Below are positions 9,169 to 17,371 of a stretch of 64,000 bases of DNA, in pieces. The DNA is from Oscillospiraceae bacterium (GTDB lineage: Bacteria; Bacillota; Clostridia; Oscillospirales; Oscillospiraceae): positions 61,426 to 125,425 of the forward strand of contig WQWL01000002.1 of NCBI GenBank assembly GCA_009785345.1. The letters are read 5' to 3'. How positions within the stretch are numbered: position 1 is the stretch's first letter; the number at the start of each line of letters is the position of its first letter. The notes under the pieces are model-generated. The model was not told where the DNA came from. It searched no databases and saw nothing but the letters and a program-made list of their open reading frames with translations. A program made the position numbers and the translations under genes.

Positions 9169-10197
9169 TTAAAACTTGACATCCTTTCGAGTAATCTTGC
9201 GATATAATCCATATAATAACAGAAAAAGACTAAATGAGCGAATTCTATATAAAAAAAGGCATGCCCATATTGCTAACCCTCTTACACCACGGTCACACAA
9301 CGAGCTAAATTTCAGTAGTCTACTTTTTTTGAACATTGCAAAGTTCTTTGAAAAATAGTAGCGTGTCCAAGAAGCGTGTTCGCCTGCATTTATATCAGGA
9401 TTATCTTTTGCTCTGATTGCCATAGATAGTCCAATATGCAAAAACGCAGCTAATTCAACAGTATCGTTGATCCTCAATTCAGAGGTTTCATCATGCAGCT
9501 TCACAAACTCTGCTGCAAATGCGTGAATATCTGCAAGCTTTGTGTTCGAAATTACAGAAGAGCTGTGTATTTGATAATGAATCAGCACCTGGTTTGTAAA
9601 TCTTATGCCACTACATTTTGCATACAAGCGCAGGAGAAAACAAACCTCTTCGCCTACACTAAACTTTGAAAAGCGAATGTCCTCAATAAGAGCGGTTCGA
9701 ATTATTTTATTCCACGCTGAAGTATTGATAAATGCAAGGATATTACTTTCATATGGTTTCTCTATAACTTCCGGAAACCCCTGCATTTCAACGCATTGAA
9801 TATCTCCCGTTTTATATTCAACTCTATCATACGCACAAACTGCAATATCTGTGTTTGGCTTTTGAACCATAGCGTATAGTATTTCAAGATATTCCGGCTC
9901 GACCGAATCATCACCATCTAAGAAGACTATGAATTCACCATCTATCTTACCGGAGTCAAGCGCAAAATTCCTTGTAAGTCCCGGCATTCCTAGATTTTCT
10001 TCCAAAAAAATCCCAACTATTCTATCGGAAAACTGTGCCATATATTCCCTTACGATATCTACAGTGCTGTCCTCAGAGCAGTCATCTATCACAAGTATAT
10101 TGAAATCTTGAAAGGTCTGTGCAAACAGCTCATCTAGGCTCTTTGCAATAAATTTTTCCAAATTATATGTGGTGATAACAACAGTAATTTTAGGCAT
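9169..10197 (-). CDS. GT2 family glycosyltransferase
   Basis: A 342-residue GT-A fold enzyme: PKITVVITTYNLEKF at the N-terminus, VIDDCSEDST, and the DxD-type FLDGDDSVEPEYL. The C-terminal ~60 residues are basic and hydrophobic (LFLYRIRSFSLFLLLYGLY), likely a membrane-associated helix. It differs from the two shorter GT2 proteins upstream, which are dolichol-phosphate-mannose-synthase-like. Its ATG overlaps the stop of the preceding DUF2304 gene by 8 bp (ATGCCTAA), so the two are coupled. It probably adds one sugar of the repeat unit on the cytoplasmic side; donor unknown. Confidence 0.75.
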   Translation of the reverse strand: MPKITVVITTYNLEKFIAKSLDELFAQTFQDFNILVIDDCSEDSTVDIVREYMAQFSDRIVGIFLEENLGMPGLTRNFALDSGKIDGEFIVFLDGDDSVEPEYLEILYAMVQKPNTDIAVCAYDRVEYKTGDIQCVEMQGFPEVIEKPYESNILAFINTSAWNKIIRTALIEDIRFSKFSVGEEVCFLLRLYAKCSGIRFTNQVLIHYQIHSSSVISNTKLADIHAFAAEFVKLHDETSELRINDTVELAAFLHIGLSMAIRAKDNPDINAGEHASWTRYYFSKNFAMFKKSRLLKFSSLCDRGVRGLAIWACLFLYRIRSFSLFLLLYGLYRKITRKDVKF

Positions 10198-10618
10198 CTA
10201 TGCTCTCCTCAAAGACAGCTTGCTCTGCTATGTCATTTTTGCCTTTGCCTTTAGTTTCAGTGTTAACCTTTTCTCTGAGGTCTCTCAGCTCTTTTTCATA
10301 CACTGCGTTAAGCTGGATGAGTTCAATAATTCTCTCGTTAAGTTTGTGCGTCGCTGCACTTTGTCTGTATATTAAAAAGAATACAAGAATGAAAAGTAAC
10401 GCGAATATCAATGCAGGTGGGTAGTCTACGCCAACCAGATGGGCAAGTCTATCGACATAATCCATATATAGCGGGGATAGAATCATTATGAATGCAGCAA
10501 TAGCCCATATAATGCTTTCTTTTTCCGAGAATTTGTTTTTTATGACATGCCTTATAAAAACGACAAGCGTTATTACTCCAATCACAACAAATGGCATATA
10601 TCGCAAGTTATATAACAT
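10190..10618 (-). CDS. DUF2304 (GacJ-like) small membrane protein, copy B
   Basis: A 142-residue protein with three predicted membrane segments (starts at ~10, ~37 and ~65) followed by a charged, likely coiled-coil tail (HKLNERIIELIQLNAVYEKELRDL). This is the DUF2304 pattern. The characterised member GacJ binds the GT2 enzyme GacI and stimulates undecaprenyl-phosphate-GlcNAc synthesis. Here it overlaps the preceding DPM-like GT2 gene by 11 bp, so the GacI/GacJ pairing is conserved. A second DUF2304 copy lies 0.7 kb upstream. Confidence 0.75.
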   Translation of the reverse strand: MLYNLRYMPFVVIGVITLVVFIRHVIKNKFSEKESIIWAIAAFIMILSPLYMDYVDRLAHLVGVDYPPALIFALLFILVFFLIYRQSAATHKLNERIIELIQLNAVYEKELRDLREKVNTETKGKGKNDIAEQAVFEESIDA

Positions 10619-11339
10619 TATTAGGTCTCCTTACAAATATTCCGATTATAAATATTATCAACAGACTGTATATGTTTTTAATTACATATTTTATAGGTTT
10701 TACAATACCCGCATGCATACTAACCCCATCCGTGCGTTCTTTCATGATACACGACACTTCTTCCACTTTATATCCAAATAACAGCATTTTTGCAATTAGA
10801 TTTGCATCAGGAAACTCTGGATACTGCCCCGGCTGTGAGTATTTTTCTATGGTTTTTCTATCTAAGATTTGTAATCCGGATGTCGGATCTGTAATTTTCT
10901 TTTTTGTAATAATTTTTATGAGAAACGCAAATAACTTTGTCCCAAGTCTCCTAAAGAAGGAATGCTTGTATTCTGTTTTTTCTAAAAATCGTGAACCTAT
11001 TACAATATTGGCTCCGGATGTTTTTATCATATCATACAATTTATGTGCTTCACTCGCCAAGTGCTGTCCATCTCCGTCGAATTGTATTACATAATCGTAG
11101 TCATTTCTCTTTGCATACTTTATACCGGTTTGCACTGCCCCGGAATATCCCAAGTTAACCGGATGGTCTAAATAGCCAACATCAAGTTTTTTTAATGCAC
11201 CAAGCGTATTATCTTTTGAACAATCATTAACAACGATGATATCTGCGTCTTTGAAGTTTGCTCTGATATCATTAACAGGCCTGGATATATTGTATTCTTC
11301 GTTATATGCAGGAATCACAAATAGTACTCTATCATTCAT
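10608..11339 (-). CDS. DPM-like GT2, undecaprenyl-phosphate sugar synthase candidate (GacI-like), copy B
   Basis: A 243-residue GT2 protein with FVIPAYNEEYN, VVNDCSKDNT and the DGDGQH donor/metal motif of dolichol-phosphate-mannose-synthase-like enzymes. A hydrophobic C-terminal stretch (YSLLIIFIIGIFV) could be a membrane anchor. It overlaps both flanking DUF2304 genes (8 and 11 bp). By analogy with GacI it should load a sugar on undecaprenyl phosphate for use outside the membrane by a GT-C enzyme. The sugar cannot be read from the sequence. Confidence 0.75.
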   Translation of the reverse strand: MNDRVLFVIPAYNEEYNISRPVNDIRANFKDADIIVVNDCSKDNTLGALKKLDVGYLDHPVNLGYSGAVQTGIKYAKRNDYDYVIQFDGDGQHLASEAHKLYDMIKTSGANIVIGSRFLEKTEYKHSFFRRLGTKLFAFLIKIITKKKITDPTSGLQILDRKTIEKYSQPGQYPEFPDANLIAKMLLFGYKVEEVSCIMKERTDGVSMHAGIVKPIKYVIKNIYSLLIIFIIGIFVRRPNNVI

Positions 11340-11706
11340 CGCAGCTCTCCCTGCTCAATTTATTGCTGTTTTTATCTGACTCGCGCTTCGCTATTGCAAT
11401 ATTCTGTGTAAGTTTATTCAGTCTGTCAGATAAACGAGATACAACAATCGTCAGACCGATGCATACACAAGTCAAAAAAGCAATACATATTAAAAATAGA
11501 GTAAATACCGGTGTAGCTATTCCAAGCAAAGATGATAACATATCTAAGAGTTGTGGAAACACCGCAAAAATCGTAACGCCCAGCAATGCAAATATCCAGA
11601 TTAGACAGTACTTCAACTCCATTTTTTGCTTACGTAGCATACTAATAAAGAAAAAAAGCATAGCGACAGTAATAATCGCCATTATTATTCGCAACTCAAT
11701 AAGCAT
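11332..11706 (-). CDS. DUF2304 (GacJ-like) small membrane protein, copy A
   Basis: A 124-residue protein with three membrane segments and a charged C-terminal helix (RLSDRLNKLTQNIAIAKRES). It shares organisation and motif spacing with the other DUF2304 gene of the locus (KYCLIWIFALLG versus KESIIWAIAAFI). It follows the first DPM-like GT2 by 10 bp and overlaps the second by 8 bp. It is probably the membrane partner of one or both GT2 enzymes. Confidence 0.74.
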   Translation of the reverse strand: MLIELRIIMAIITVAMLFFFISMLRKQKMELKYCLIWIFALLGVTIFAVFPQLLDMLSSLLGIATPVFTLFLICIAFLTCVCIGLTIVVSRLSDRLNKLTQNIAIAKRESDKNSNKLSRESCDE

Positions 11707-11716
11707 TATACTTCTC

Positions 11717-12418
11717 CTAATCTGTTATTTTTACTCTCATTGTTGAGCTGATTATTATTCCAAGAGATACTTTAATCATATAGTAAATGGGCTGCAATGC
11801 TTTGATTGATGACACACCGCCTTGCCGCTCACGCATTGTAACAGGAACCTCACAAACTCGCAACTTATTGCTTATCGCTAACATATTACTTTCCGGTTCA
11901 GGATAGTCCTTTGCATAATTTTTCTCAAAAAGCTGCATTACTCCGCGATTTGCTGCCCTAAACCCGCTTGTTGCGTCTGTTATACGCTTTCCACTGAGAC
12001 AATATATTAGAAATTTGAAGAACTTTATTCCAGCACGTCGCATAGCTGATGACTGAAACCCGACTTTATCAAGATATCTTGAGCCAATAACTAAGTCTGC
12101 CGTTCCCTGCTCGATTGGAGCAACTATTTTATGCACTTGCCCGGGATCGTGTTGACCATCACCATCAAGTTGCACAGCTATATCATAGTTGTTTTGCAGT
12201 GCATAACGATACCCGGTTTGCACTGCGCCACCAATTCCTAAGTTCAATGGCAAATCAATGTGCGGAATATTCTCATCTCGCAATATCGCTCTGCTATCAT
12301 CAGTGCTACAGTCATTGATAACAACCACATCATATGATGTTTTTTCACGTATCTCATCATATAGTGTTGTGATTGTTTCTTGTTCATTGTAGCACGGTAT
12401 TATTATGAGTGTTTTCAA
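11717..12418 (-). CDS. DPM-like GT2, undecaprenyl-phosphate sugar synthase candidate (GacI-like), copy A
   Basis: A 233-residue GT2 enzyme with IIPCYNEQETI, VINDCSTDDS, LDGDGQHDPGQ and ITDATSGFRA, all typical of DPM-like polyprenyl-phosphate glycosyltransferases and close in size to GacI. It pairs with the DUF2304 gene 10 bp downstream. Long similarity to copy B (NLGIGGAVQTGYRYA versus NLGYSGAVQTGIKYA) shows a duplicated GT2-DUF2304 cassette. Its likely product is a polyprenyl-phosphate sugar used by the GT-C-like protein encoded just upstream. Confidence 0.76.
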   Translation of the reverse strand: MKTLIIIPCYNEQETITTLYDEIREKTSYDVVVINDCSTDDSRAILRDENIPHIDLPLNLGIGGAVQTGYRYALQNNYDIAVQLDGDGQHDPGQVHKIVAPIEQGTADLVIGSRYLDKVGFQSSAMRRAGIKFFKFLIYCLSGKRITDATSGFRAANRGVMQLFEKNYAKDYPEPESNMLAISNKLRVCEVPVTMRERQGGVSSIKALQPIYYMIKVSLGIIISSTMRVKITD

Positions 12419-12452
12419 ATCAGTTCAAACCGCCTGTTCTTATTTCTAGCCC

Positions 12453-14651
12453 CTAGTTTACCACAGAATATATTCTCGAGCCACCCTCGCTATATAATAA
12501 TTCGAAGCTTACAATATCATTGCTATTTAGAGGTTCGGTTGCGTGTATAAACCTCACACCTGCTGTCGCTAGGTCGTGATATGATAACCTTAGCAACATA
12601 TGATCTGCGTGCCACAGCACAAAACTTGTATTATCCATTGTCAGCTCGACAGAGACATGGGCGTATCTATTGTATATGTATTCATATCTGTGTTCCGGAT
12701 CTAACGTGCGCCAAAGTTCAAGGTTTGGATAAAATTGAGTCGAGTTAATAGTTGGTGCACCTGAAGCTATCAAAAATGATGGTCCGTAAAATACATGATC
12801 TAAAGATATCCATCTCTCATTTTTATCCACAGCCAATTCAGAAACTGCAGTATATAATGGTTTGGAGTAAATGGCATCCAATCCTATCATAACAGGATGT
12901 ATGTTTAGCCATGTAATACCCGATATTAGTATTAAATATATACATGCAGCCATATATACCTTTTTATCGTGTAAGAATGTAAAAATGCTGTATAGTGTAA
13001 GTGAAATCCCTACAAATGTAATACCAAAGTAAAGTGTACCTATCGGATAGGTAAATGTTGTTCTACCATAAAACATTGCAATGCCTGTTAAACTCGCACT
13101 TATAACAACAGCGCATATCGCTGCTACTACATTAATTTTCTTGCTAGTCTCGCTTTTTTCTGGAAGCCATGATAACCCGCGTGCAAATAAAAGCACCTGT
13201 GCAAATAATAGGACATCCAATGCGCGACTTGTCGCAGAGAACGAAATTAATGTCACTCGTGCAAGCCAGTCAGGCCATCCCAGAAATACATAGGTACCAA
13301 GCGTAGCCGTATAGGCAATAAGGATAATGCTCAGCAAATCTATTGTTTTCTTTTTTATCATTACAAATATCGCGAATAACAATGGTACAGGAAATAGCGT
13401 AAACATTCCACCAAATTCACTATGGTTTGAATGTGCAAATGCTCTCTCTGAAGATACTGCTCCAAATATACCACCGTTCATCATTCTGTTTGCAAAATCA
13501 CCAAACGCAATACCGCCACCACTCAGATGCCTGGTTCCGGGATAAATCGTGTTTGTTATACCATATATATATTCTCTTGACTCATGAAGATATGTACCTA
13601 CAGTTGCTGCAATCAGAATCACCGTCAAGCCAAGTATACCCCAATCCAGCTTGCCCAGCTTTTTAACCCTGTCCCAATTATCAACTATTATCCATACAGC
13701 TAACCCAAAGTACAAATAGCCCGCCGGCACCTGCCATGCCGGATACAGGTTTGTAATGAACATTGAAAAGAAAATAGTAATGCCTAGCGACAACAGGAGT
13801 CTTTTAATTTTCGTATCAGCTTGCAGGAAGTAGTAAAAACAAACTAAGGCTCCTAGCCCTGCCGGTATAAATATAATATACGACCACCATTGAAAAAGTG
13901 GCGAAAATGTAATCAAGCATGCTCCGACTAATCCAAAGAGACGTTTTTTTCCGGATATAATGTACATAAATTCGAAAGTAACCATAAATGTCATGATTAG
14001 CATGCCGACCCAACGGGCGCTAAATCCGTATTCTACACCAATGAGATAAAAAATGCTCAGGGGAAATGCAAGTGTGGCCAGGTTAAATGTTAATCCAAAC
14101 GGCATATTTTCAGTTGCCGCGCCGCGCGCTATAAAGTTATATCTTCCATATGGCTCCGGGCCATGTTGTGCTGCCAGTTGAATTGGAGTTGTTACCGCCC
14201 ATTCGTCAGAACGTATAGCATTTGGATTACCAAAAATAGGCATCGTCAGTTCTGTTCCATATCCCGGTTGAATATGAAATGCATACATTCCAACTGACGA
14301 GAAGTGAACCCGTCCTATAACCAACAACAAAAACAATATTACAGCAAATGCATAGCGGTATTTAAACAAGAAATTATAGAAAACCCTGATATTCACAATA
14401 AAATGTATAATAAAAAATAATATTGGAAAAAATACGAATATTGACCTGTACATACTTCTAAGTGTATAGCTCTCAATAATATAAGCAAAATTCACTCCGG
14501 CAAGCCTGCCGCCCAATACAATAGAAACCAGCGTTTCTGCGGTAAGAGCCGCCACAAACGAGCATAGCACAACAATGACAATGCTCAATATTTTATGGTT
14601 TTTAAATCTTAACATATCCGAAAAGCCATCTTTGATATTTTCAAGTTTCAT
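12453..14651 (-). CDS. Large polytopic membrane protein, GT-C-like glycosyltransferase (GacL-like role)
   Basis: A 732-residue protein with about 12-14 membrane segments and a short periplasmic-type C-terminal domain. An extracellular loop after the third segment carries AIRSDEWAV, a motif I associate with large membrane proteins of surface-glycan clusters. The topology fits GT-C transferases that use polyprenyl-phosphate sugars. Position directly before two GacI/GacJ-like pairs suggests it transfers those sugars to the rhamnose backbone, as GacL does. The ribosome binding site (GAGGATTAGTAT) lies in the end of a MITE-like inverted repeat abutting the start. Polymerase or YfhO-like functions are alternatives. 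Confidence 0.62.
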   Translation of the reverse strand: MKLENIKDGFSDMLRFKNHKILSIVIVVLCSFVAALTAETLVSIVLGGRLAGVNFAYIIESYTLRSMYRSIFVFFPILFFIIHFIVNIRVFYNFLFKYRYAFAVILFLLLVIGRVHFSSVGMYAFHIQPGYGTELTMPIFGNPNAIRSDEWAVTTPIQLAAQHGPEPYGRYNFIARGAATENMPFGLTFNLATLAFPLSIFYLIGVEYGFSARWVGMLIMTFMVTFEFMYIISGKKRLFGLVGACLITFSPLFQWWSYIIFIPAGLGALVCFYYFLQADTKIKRLLLSLGITIFFSMFITNLYPAWQVPAGYLYFGLAVWIIVDNWDRVKKLGKLDWGILGLTVILIAATVGTYLHESREYIYGITNTIYPGTRHLSGGGIAFGDFANRMMNGGIFGAVSSERAFAHSNHSEFGGMFTLFPVPLLFAIFVMIKKKTIDLLSIILIAYTATLGTYVFLGWPDWLARVTLISFSATSRALDVLLFAQVLLFARGLSWLPEKSETSKKINVVAAICAVVISASLTGIAMFYGRTTFTYPIGTLYFGITFVGISLTLYSIFTFLHDKKVYMAACIYLILISGITWLNIHPVMIGLDAIYSKPLYTAVSELAVDKNERWISLDHVFYGPSFLIASGAPTINSTQFYPNLELWRTLDPEHRYEYIYNRYAHVSVELTMDNTSFVLWHADHMLLRLSYHDLATAGVRFIHATEPLNSNDIVSFELLYSEGGSRIYSVVN

Positions 14652-14654
14652 TAA

Positions 14655-14815
14655 ATACTAATCCTCGTTTAAAAGTGTATTAGATTTGCGCGGATATTTT
14701 TTGTCAGGCGATGTGACAAAACTGCAGTAATGTCACTGACCTTTCAAGGTTTTGGCGCATTGCATGGCAGAAAATATACCGCAAAGATACTATACTTTTA
14801 AACAGGGATTAGTAT
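14655..14815. repeat. MITE-like element with long terminal inverted repeats, copy 1
   Basis: About 161 bp whose two ends are imperfect inverted copies over ~65 bp: ATACTAATCC..GTTTAAAAGT..TTTGCG on the left is mirrored by the right end (..ACTTTTAAAC..GGATTAGTAT). The centre reads CTGCAG.AATG.CACTG.CCTTTCAAGG. A second element with the same centre and size lies at 31566-31727. No ORF is inside. It separates rfbD from the GT-C gene and supplies the latter's ribosome binding site. Confidence 0.7.
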
Positions 14816-14848
14816 AAATACCTCGATTAATTAAAAGATTTACTAAAA

Positions 14849-15679
14849 CTATTTCAAGTACCTCTCCAACGCATCTTGCCATGTTGGTAATCGCTTGAAC
14901 CCTGCATTATCTATGTTAGCTTTAGACAAACGCGAATTTTTCGGTCGTGCCGCCTTCGTTGGGTATTGCTCTGTTGTTATAGAGTTCACTTTGCAGTTGT
15001 TGCCACTTTGCCTCATTATCTCTGTAGCAAAATCCGCCCAAGAGCAGAAGCCTTCGTTTGTCGCGTGATATTCACCATATTTCCCTGAACACACTATGCC
15101 GCAAAGCAAAACTGCCAAATCAGGAGTATATGTCGGACTACCAACTTGATCACCCACCACATTCAACTCATCTCTAGATTCAGCAAGCCGCAGCATCGTC
15201 TTAACGAAATTATTGCCATAATGACCAAACACCCATGAAATTCTGACAATGTAATACCTCTCTAAATGCTTTAGCACCGCCTCTTCACCGGCAAGCTTAC
15301 TCTTGCCATAAACAGAAATAGGACCTTTAGGCGCGTTTTCCTCATAGGGCAAATCACCCAAACCATCAAAAACATAATCAGTGCTGATATATATCATCTC
15401 TGCATCTATCTCACGACACGCTTTTGCTATGTTCTCAGTACCTTCGGCATTAACCTGGAAACAAAGTTCAGGCTCATCCTCAGCCTGATCAACCGCAGTA
15501 TACGCAGCACAATGAATAACACTACTTGGATTTAGCTTTTTTATATAAGCACTAACTGCAACTGCATCGGTAATATCAAGGTCAGCAATATCAATACCCG
15601 CATGTGCAATATTACGTTTTTTCAATTCCAAAACAACATCTGAACCAAGCTGCCCCGCAGCGCCTGTTACTAGAATCAT
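14849..15679 (-). CDS. rfbD: dTDP-4-dehydrorhamnose reductase
   Basis: This is the last step of dTDP-L-rhamnose synthesis, an NAD(P)H-dependent reduction of dTDP-4-dehydro-L-rhamnose. The extended SDR signatures are present: VTGAAGQLG at the N-terminus, STDYVFDG, and the catalytic YGKSK. The length of 276 residues is normal. AGGAG seven bases before the ATG supports the start. It follows rfbB after a 26-bp gap filled with a G-run repeat. With rfbA, rfbC and rfbB it forms a complete four-enzyme pathway. Confidence 0.95.
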   Translation of the reverse strand: MILVTGAAGQLGSDVVLELKKRNIAHAGIDIADLDITDAVAVSAYIKKLNPSSVIHCAAYTAVDQAEDEPELCFQVNAEGTENIAKACREIDAEMIYISTDYVFDGLGDLPYEENAPKGPISVYGKSKLAGEEAVLKHLERYYIVRISWVFGHYGNNFVKTMLRLAESRDELNVVGDQVGSPTYTPDLAVLLCGIVCSGKYGEYHATNEGFCSWADFATEIMRQSGNNCKVNSITTEQYPTKAARPKNSRLSKANIDNAGFKRLPTWQDALERYLK

Positions 15680-15699
15680 GTAATAACTCCTATCGTCGT

Positions 15700-15728
15700 T
15701 AGGGGCTAGGGGTTAGGGTATACCCTAT
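15700..15728. repeat. G-run / ACCCTA-type short repeat, copy at rfbB-rfbD junction
   Basis: TAGGGGCTAGGGGTTAGGGTATACCCTAT. It encodes the last residues and stop codon of rfbB (DRVYPNP then TAG). Similar tracts occur at 17291-17370, 12447-12457 and 33379-33390. Confidence 0.6.
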
Positions 15729-16740
15729 CACTATACATCTTCTCATAGTACTTCTGATACTCACCATCGAGCACATTTTGCCACCAGGCTTTATTTTCTT
15801 TGTACCATTCAATCGTCAAACTAAGTCCATCTTCAAACTTAGTCTCAGGCAACCAACCGAGCTCTCTGTTTATCTTAGTTGGATCAATACCATAACGCAT
15901 ATCATGACCCGGGCGATCTGTCACATAGCTGATCAAAGACTCAGGCTTACCAAGTTGATGCAAAATCGTTTTAACAACCTCTATATTCGTTCTTTCATTA
16001 TGTCCACCAATATTGTAGACCTCGCCGATTGTCCCATTACGAATAATTAGATTTATTGCACGACAATGATCAATTACGAACAACCAGTCACGAACATTTT
16101 CACCTTTCCCATAAACCGGTAATGACTTATCTTGCATTGCATTAATGAGCATTAGCGGAATTAATTTCTCAGGAAAATGATATGGACCATAACAGTTGCT
16201 GCATCGTGAAATTGTTATTGGCATTTTATAGGTACGAGCATAGGCTTGACAAAGTAAATCTGCGCCTGCTTTTGAAGCTGAATATGGACTTGAAGTGTGT
16301 ATAGGCGTTTCTTCAGTAAAAAGTAAATCCGGTCTGTCAAGGGGCAAATCACCATAGACTTCATCCGTTGATACCTGATGATATCTCTTGACATCAAACT
16401 CTCTAGAAGCATCTAACAACACCTGTGTGCCCAAAATATTGGTTGTGAGGAAGATTCCAGGATTATCAATACTTCTGTCAACATGACTCTCAGCAGCAAA
16501 GTTTACAACAACGTCCGGGCGATGCTTTTCAAAAATTTTCCTTATTGCAGGCACATCTGAAATATCTGCCTTTTCAAAATGAAAGTTTTTATTATCCATT
16601 ACGGTCGCAAGTGTTTCCATGTTTCCGGCATATGTCAGTGCATCCACACAGATTATTGTATCTTCCGGATGATTTTGCAATGTGTCATGAATAAAATTGC
16701 CACCAATAAACCCAGCTCCACCTGTTACTAGTATTTTCAT
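15706..16740 (-). CDS. rfbB: dTDP-glucose 4,6-dehydratase
   Basis: Converts dTDP-glucose to dTDP-4-dehydro-6-deoxyglucose with bound NAD. Extended SDR features: ILVTGGAGFIGGNF, HVDRSIDNP, and the catalytic SPYSASKAGAD. The full length is 344 residues. Its ATG overlaps the rfbC stop (ATGA) and is preceded by AAAGGAG. The extreme C-terminus (RVYPNP) is encoded by an intergenic-type G/C-run repeat, so the ancestral stop was probably a few codons earlier. Confidence 0.95.
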   Translation of the reverse strand: MKILVTGGAGFIGGNFIHDTLQNHPEDTIICVDALTYAGNMETLATVMDNKNFHFEKADISDVPAIRKIFEKHRPDVVVNFAAESHVDRSIDNPGIFLTTNILGTQVLLDASREFDVKRYHQVSTDEVYGDLPLDRPDLLFTEETPIHTSSPYSASKAGADLLCQAYARTYKMPITISRCSNCYGPYHFPEKLIPLMLINAMQDKSLPVYGKGENVRDWLFVIDHCRAINLIIRNGTIGEVYNIGGHNERTNIEVVKTILHQLGKPESLISYVTDRPGHDMRYGIDPTKINRELGWLPETKFEDGLSLTIEWYKENKAWWQNVLDGEYQKYYEKMYSDRVYPNP

Positions 16741-17270
16741 AGTCGAATCTCCTTTAATAATGGTGCAGTACTGTCTTTTTCAGAAACTATCGGGCTCTCT
16801 ACGCCCCAAAAAATATTGATCTCCGGGTCTGACCAGTGTATTGCCGCATCATGCTCAGGACTATAGTAGTTATCAGCTTTATATAGAACCTCAACATCAT
16901 CAGTCAATGTAATGAATGCATGACCAAAACCACGTGGAATATATATCTGCTTCTTGTTCTCCTCCGACAACTCAACACCCACCCACTGCTTAAATGTGTC
17001 ACTATTCGGACGTAAATCAACGGCAAAATCCATAATCGCACCTCTTGTACAGCGCAATAACTTCGCCTGTGCCATAGGAGATCTCTGAAAATGAATCCCG
17101 CGTATAGTACCTTTTTGTGCAGAATATGAATGATTATCCTGTACAAACTGCGTGTCAATTTCCGGCATTTTTTTCTTGCTGTATGTCTCCATAAACCAAC
17201 CACGAGCATCACCAAACACCTGAGGATCAATAATTAAAACCTCATCAAGCTTAGTCTTCGTTACATTCAT
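16737..17270 (-). CDS. rfbC: dTDP-4-dehydrorhamnose 3,5-epimerase
   Basis: Cupin-fold epimerase of dTDP-L-rhamnose synthesis. Motifs: RGIHFQRSPMAQAKLLRC (active-site His), and YIPRGFGHAFITL. The track starts at 17330, but the first 20 residues (TTPYPLAPRKRD) are read from a CCCCCTA repeat. The conventional start is MNVTKTKLDEV at 17270, giving 177 residues, the family length; AAGGGATTATTGGAAT precedes it. It overlaps rfbB by 4 bp. Confidence 0.92.
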   Translation of the reverse strand: MNVTKTKLDEVLIIDPQVFGDARGWFMETYSKKKMPEIDTQFVQDNHSYSAQKGTIRGIHFQRSPMAQAKLLRCTRGAIMDFAVDLRPNSDTFKQWVGVELSEENKKQIYIPRGFGHAFITLTDDVEVLYKADNYYSPEHDAAIHWSDPEINIFWGVESPIVSEKDSTAPLLKEIRL

Positions 17271-17290
17271 ATTCCAATAATCCCTTTTCC

Positions 17291-17370
17291 TAGGGGCTAG
17301 GGGGTAGGGGGTAGTATCTTTTGAAGACATAAATACAAAATCGCTACTATACCCTATACCCTATACCCTA
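17291..17370. repeat. Paired G-run and C-run short repeats between rfbA and rfbC
   Basis: TAGGGGCTAGGGGGTAGGGG followed by GTAG, then 33 bp later CTATACCCTATACCCTATAC ending in CCTA. The two halves are of opposite G/C strand bias and the second is a three-unit 7-bp tandem repeat (ATACCCT). They could pair partly in RNA or form G-quadruplex DNA. Confidence 0.55.
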
Positions 17371-17371
17371 A

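Noticed and set aside
12453-14651. O-antigen polymerase (Wzy)
   Set aside because: The topology and RSDEW-containing loop fit large GT-C-like or YfhO-like proteins rather than Wzy, but this cannot be settled by eye.
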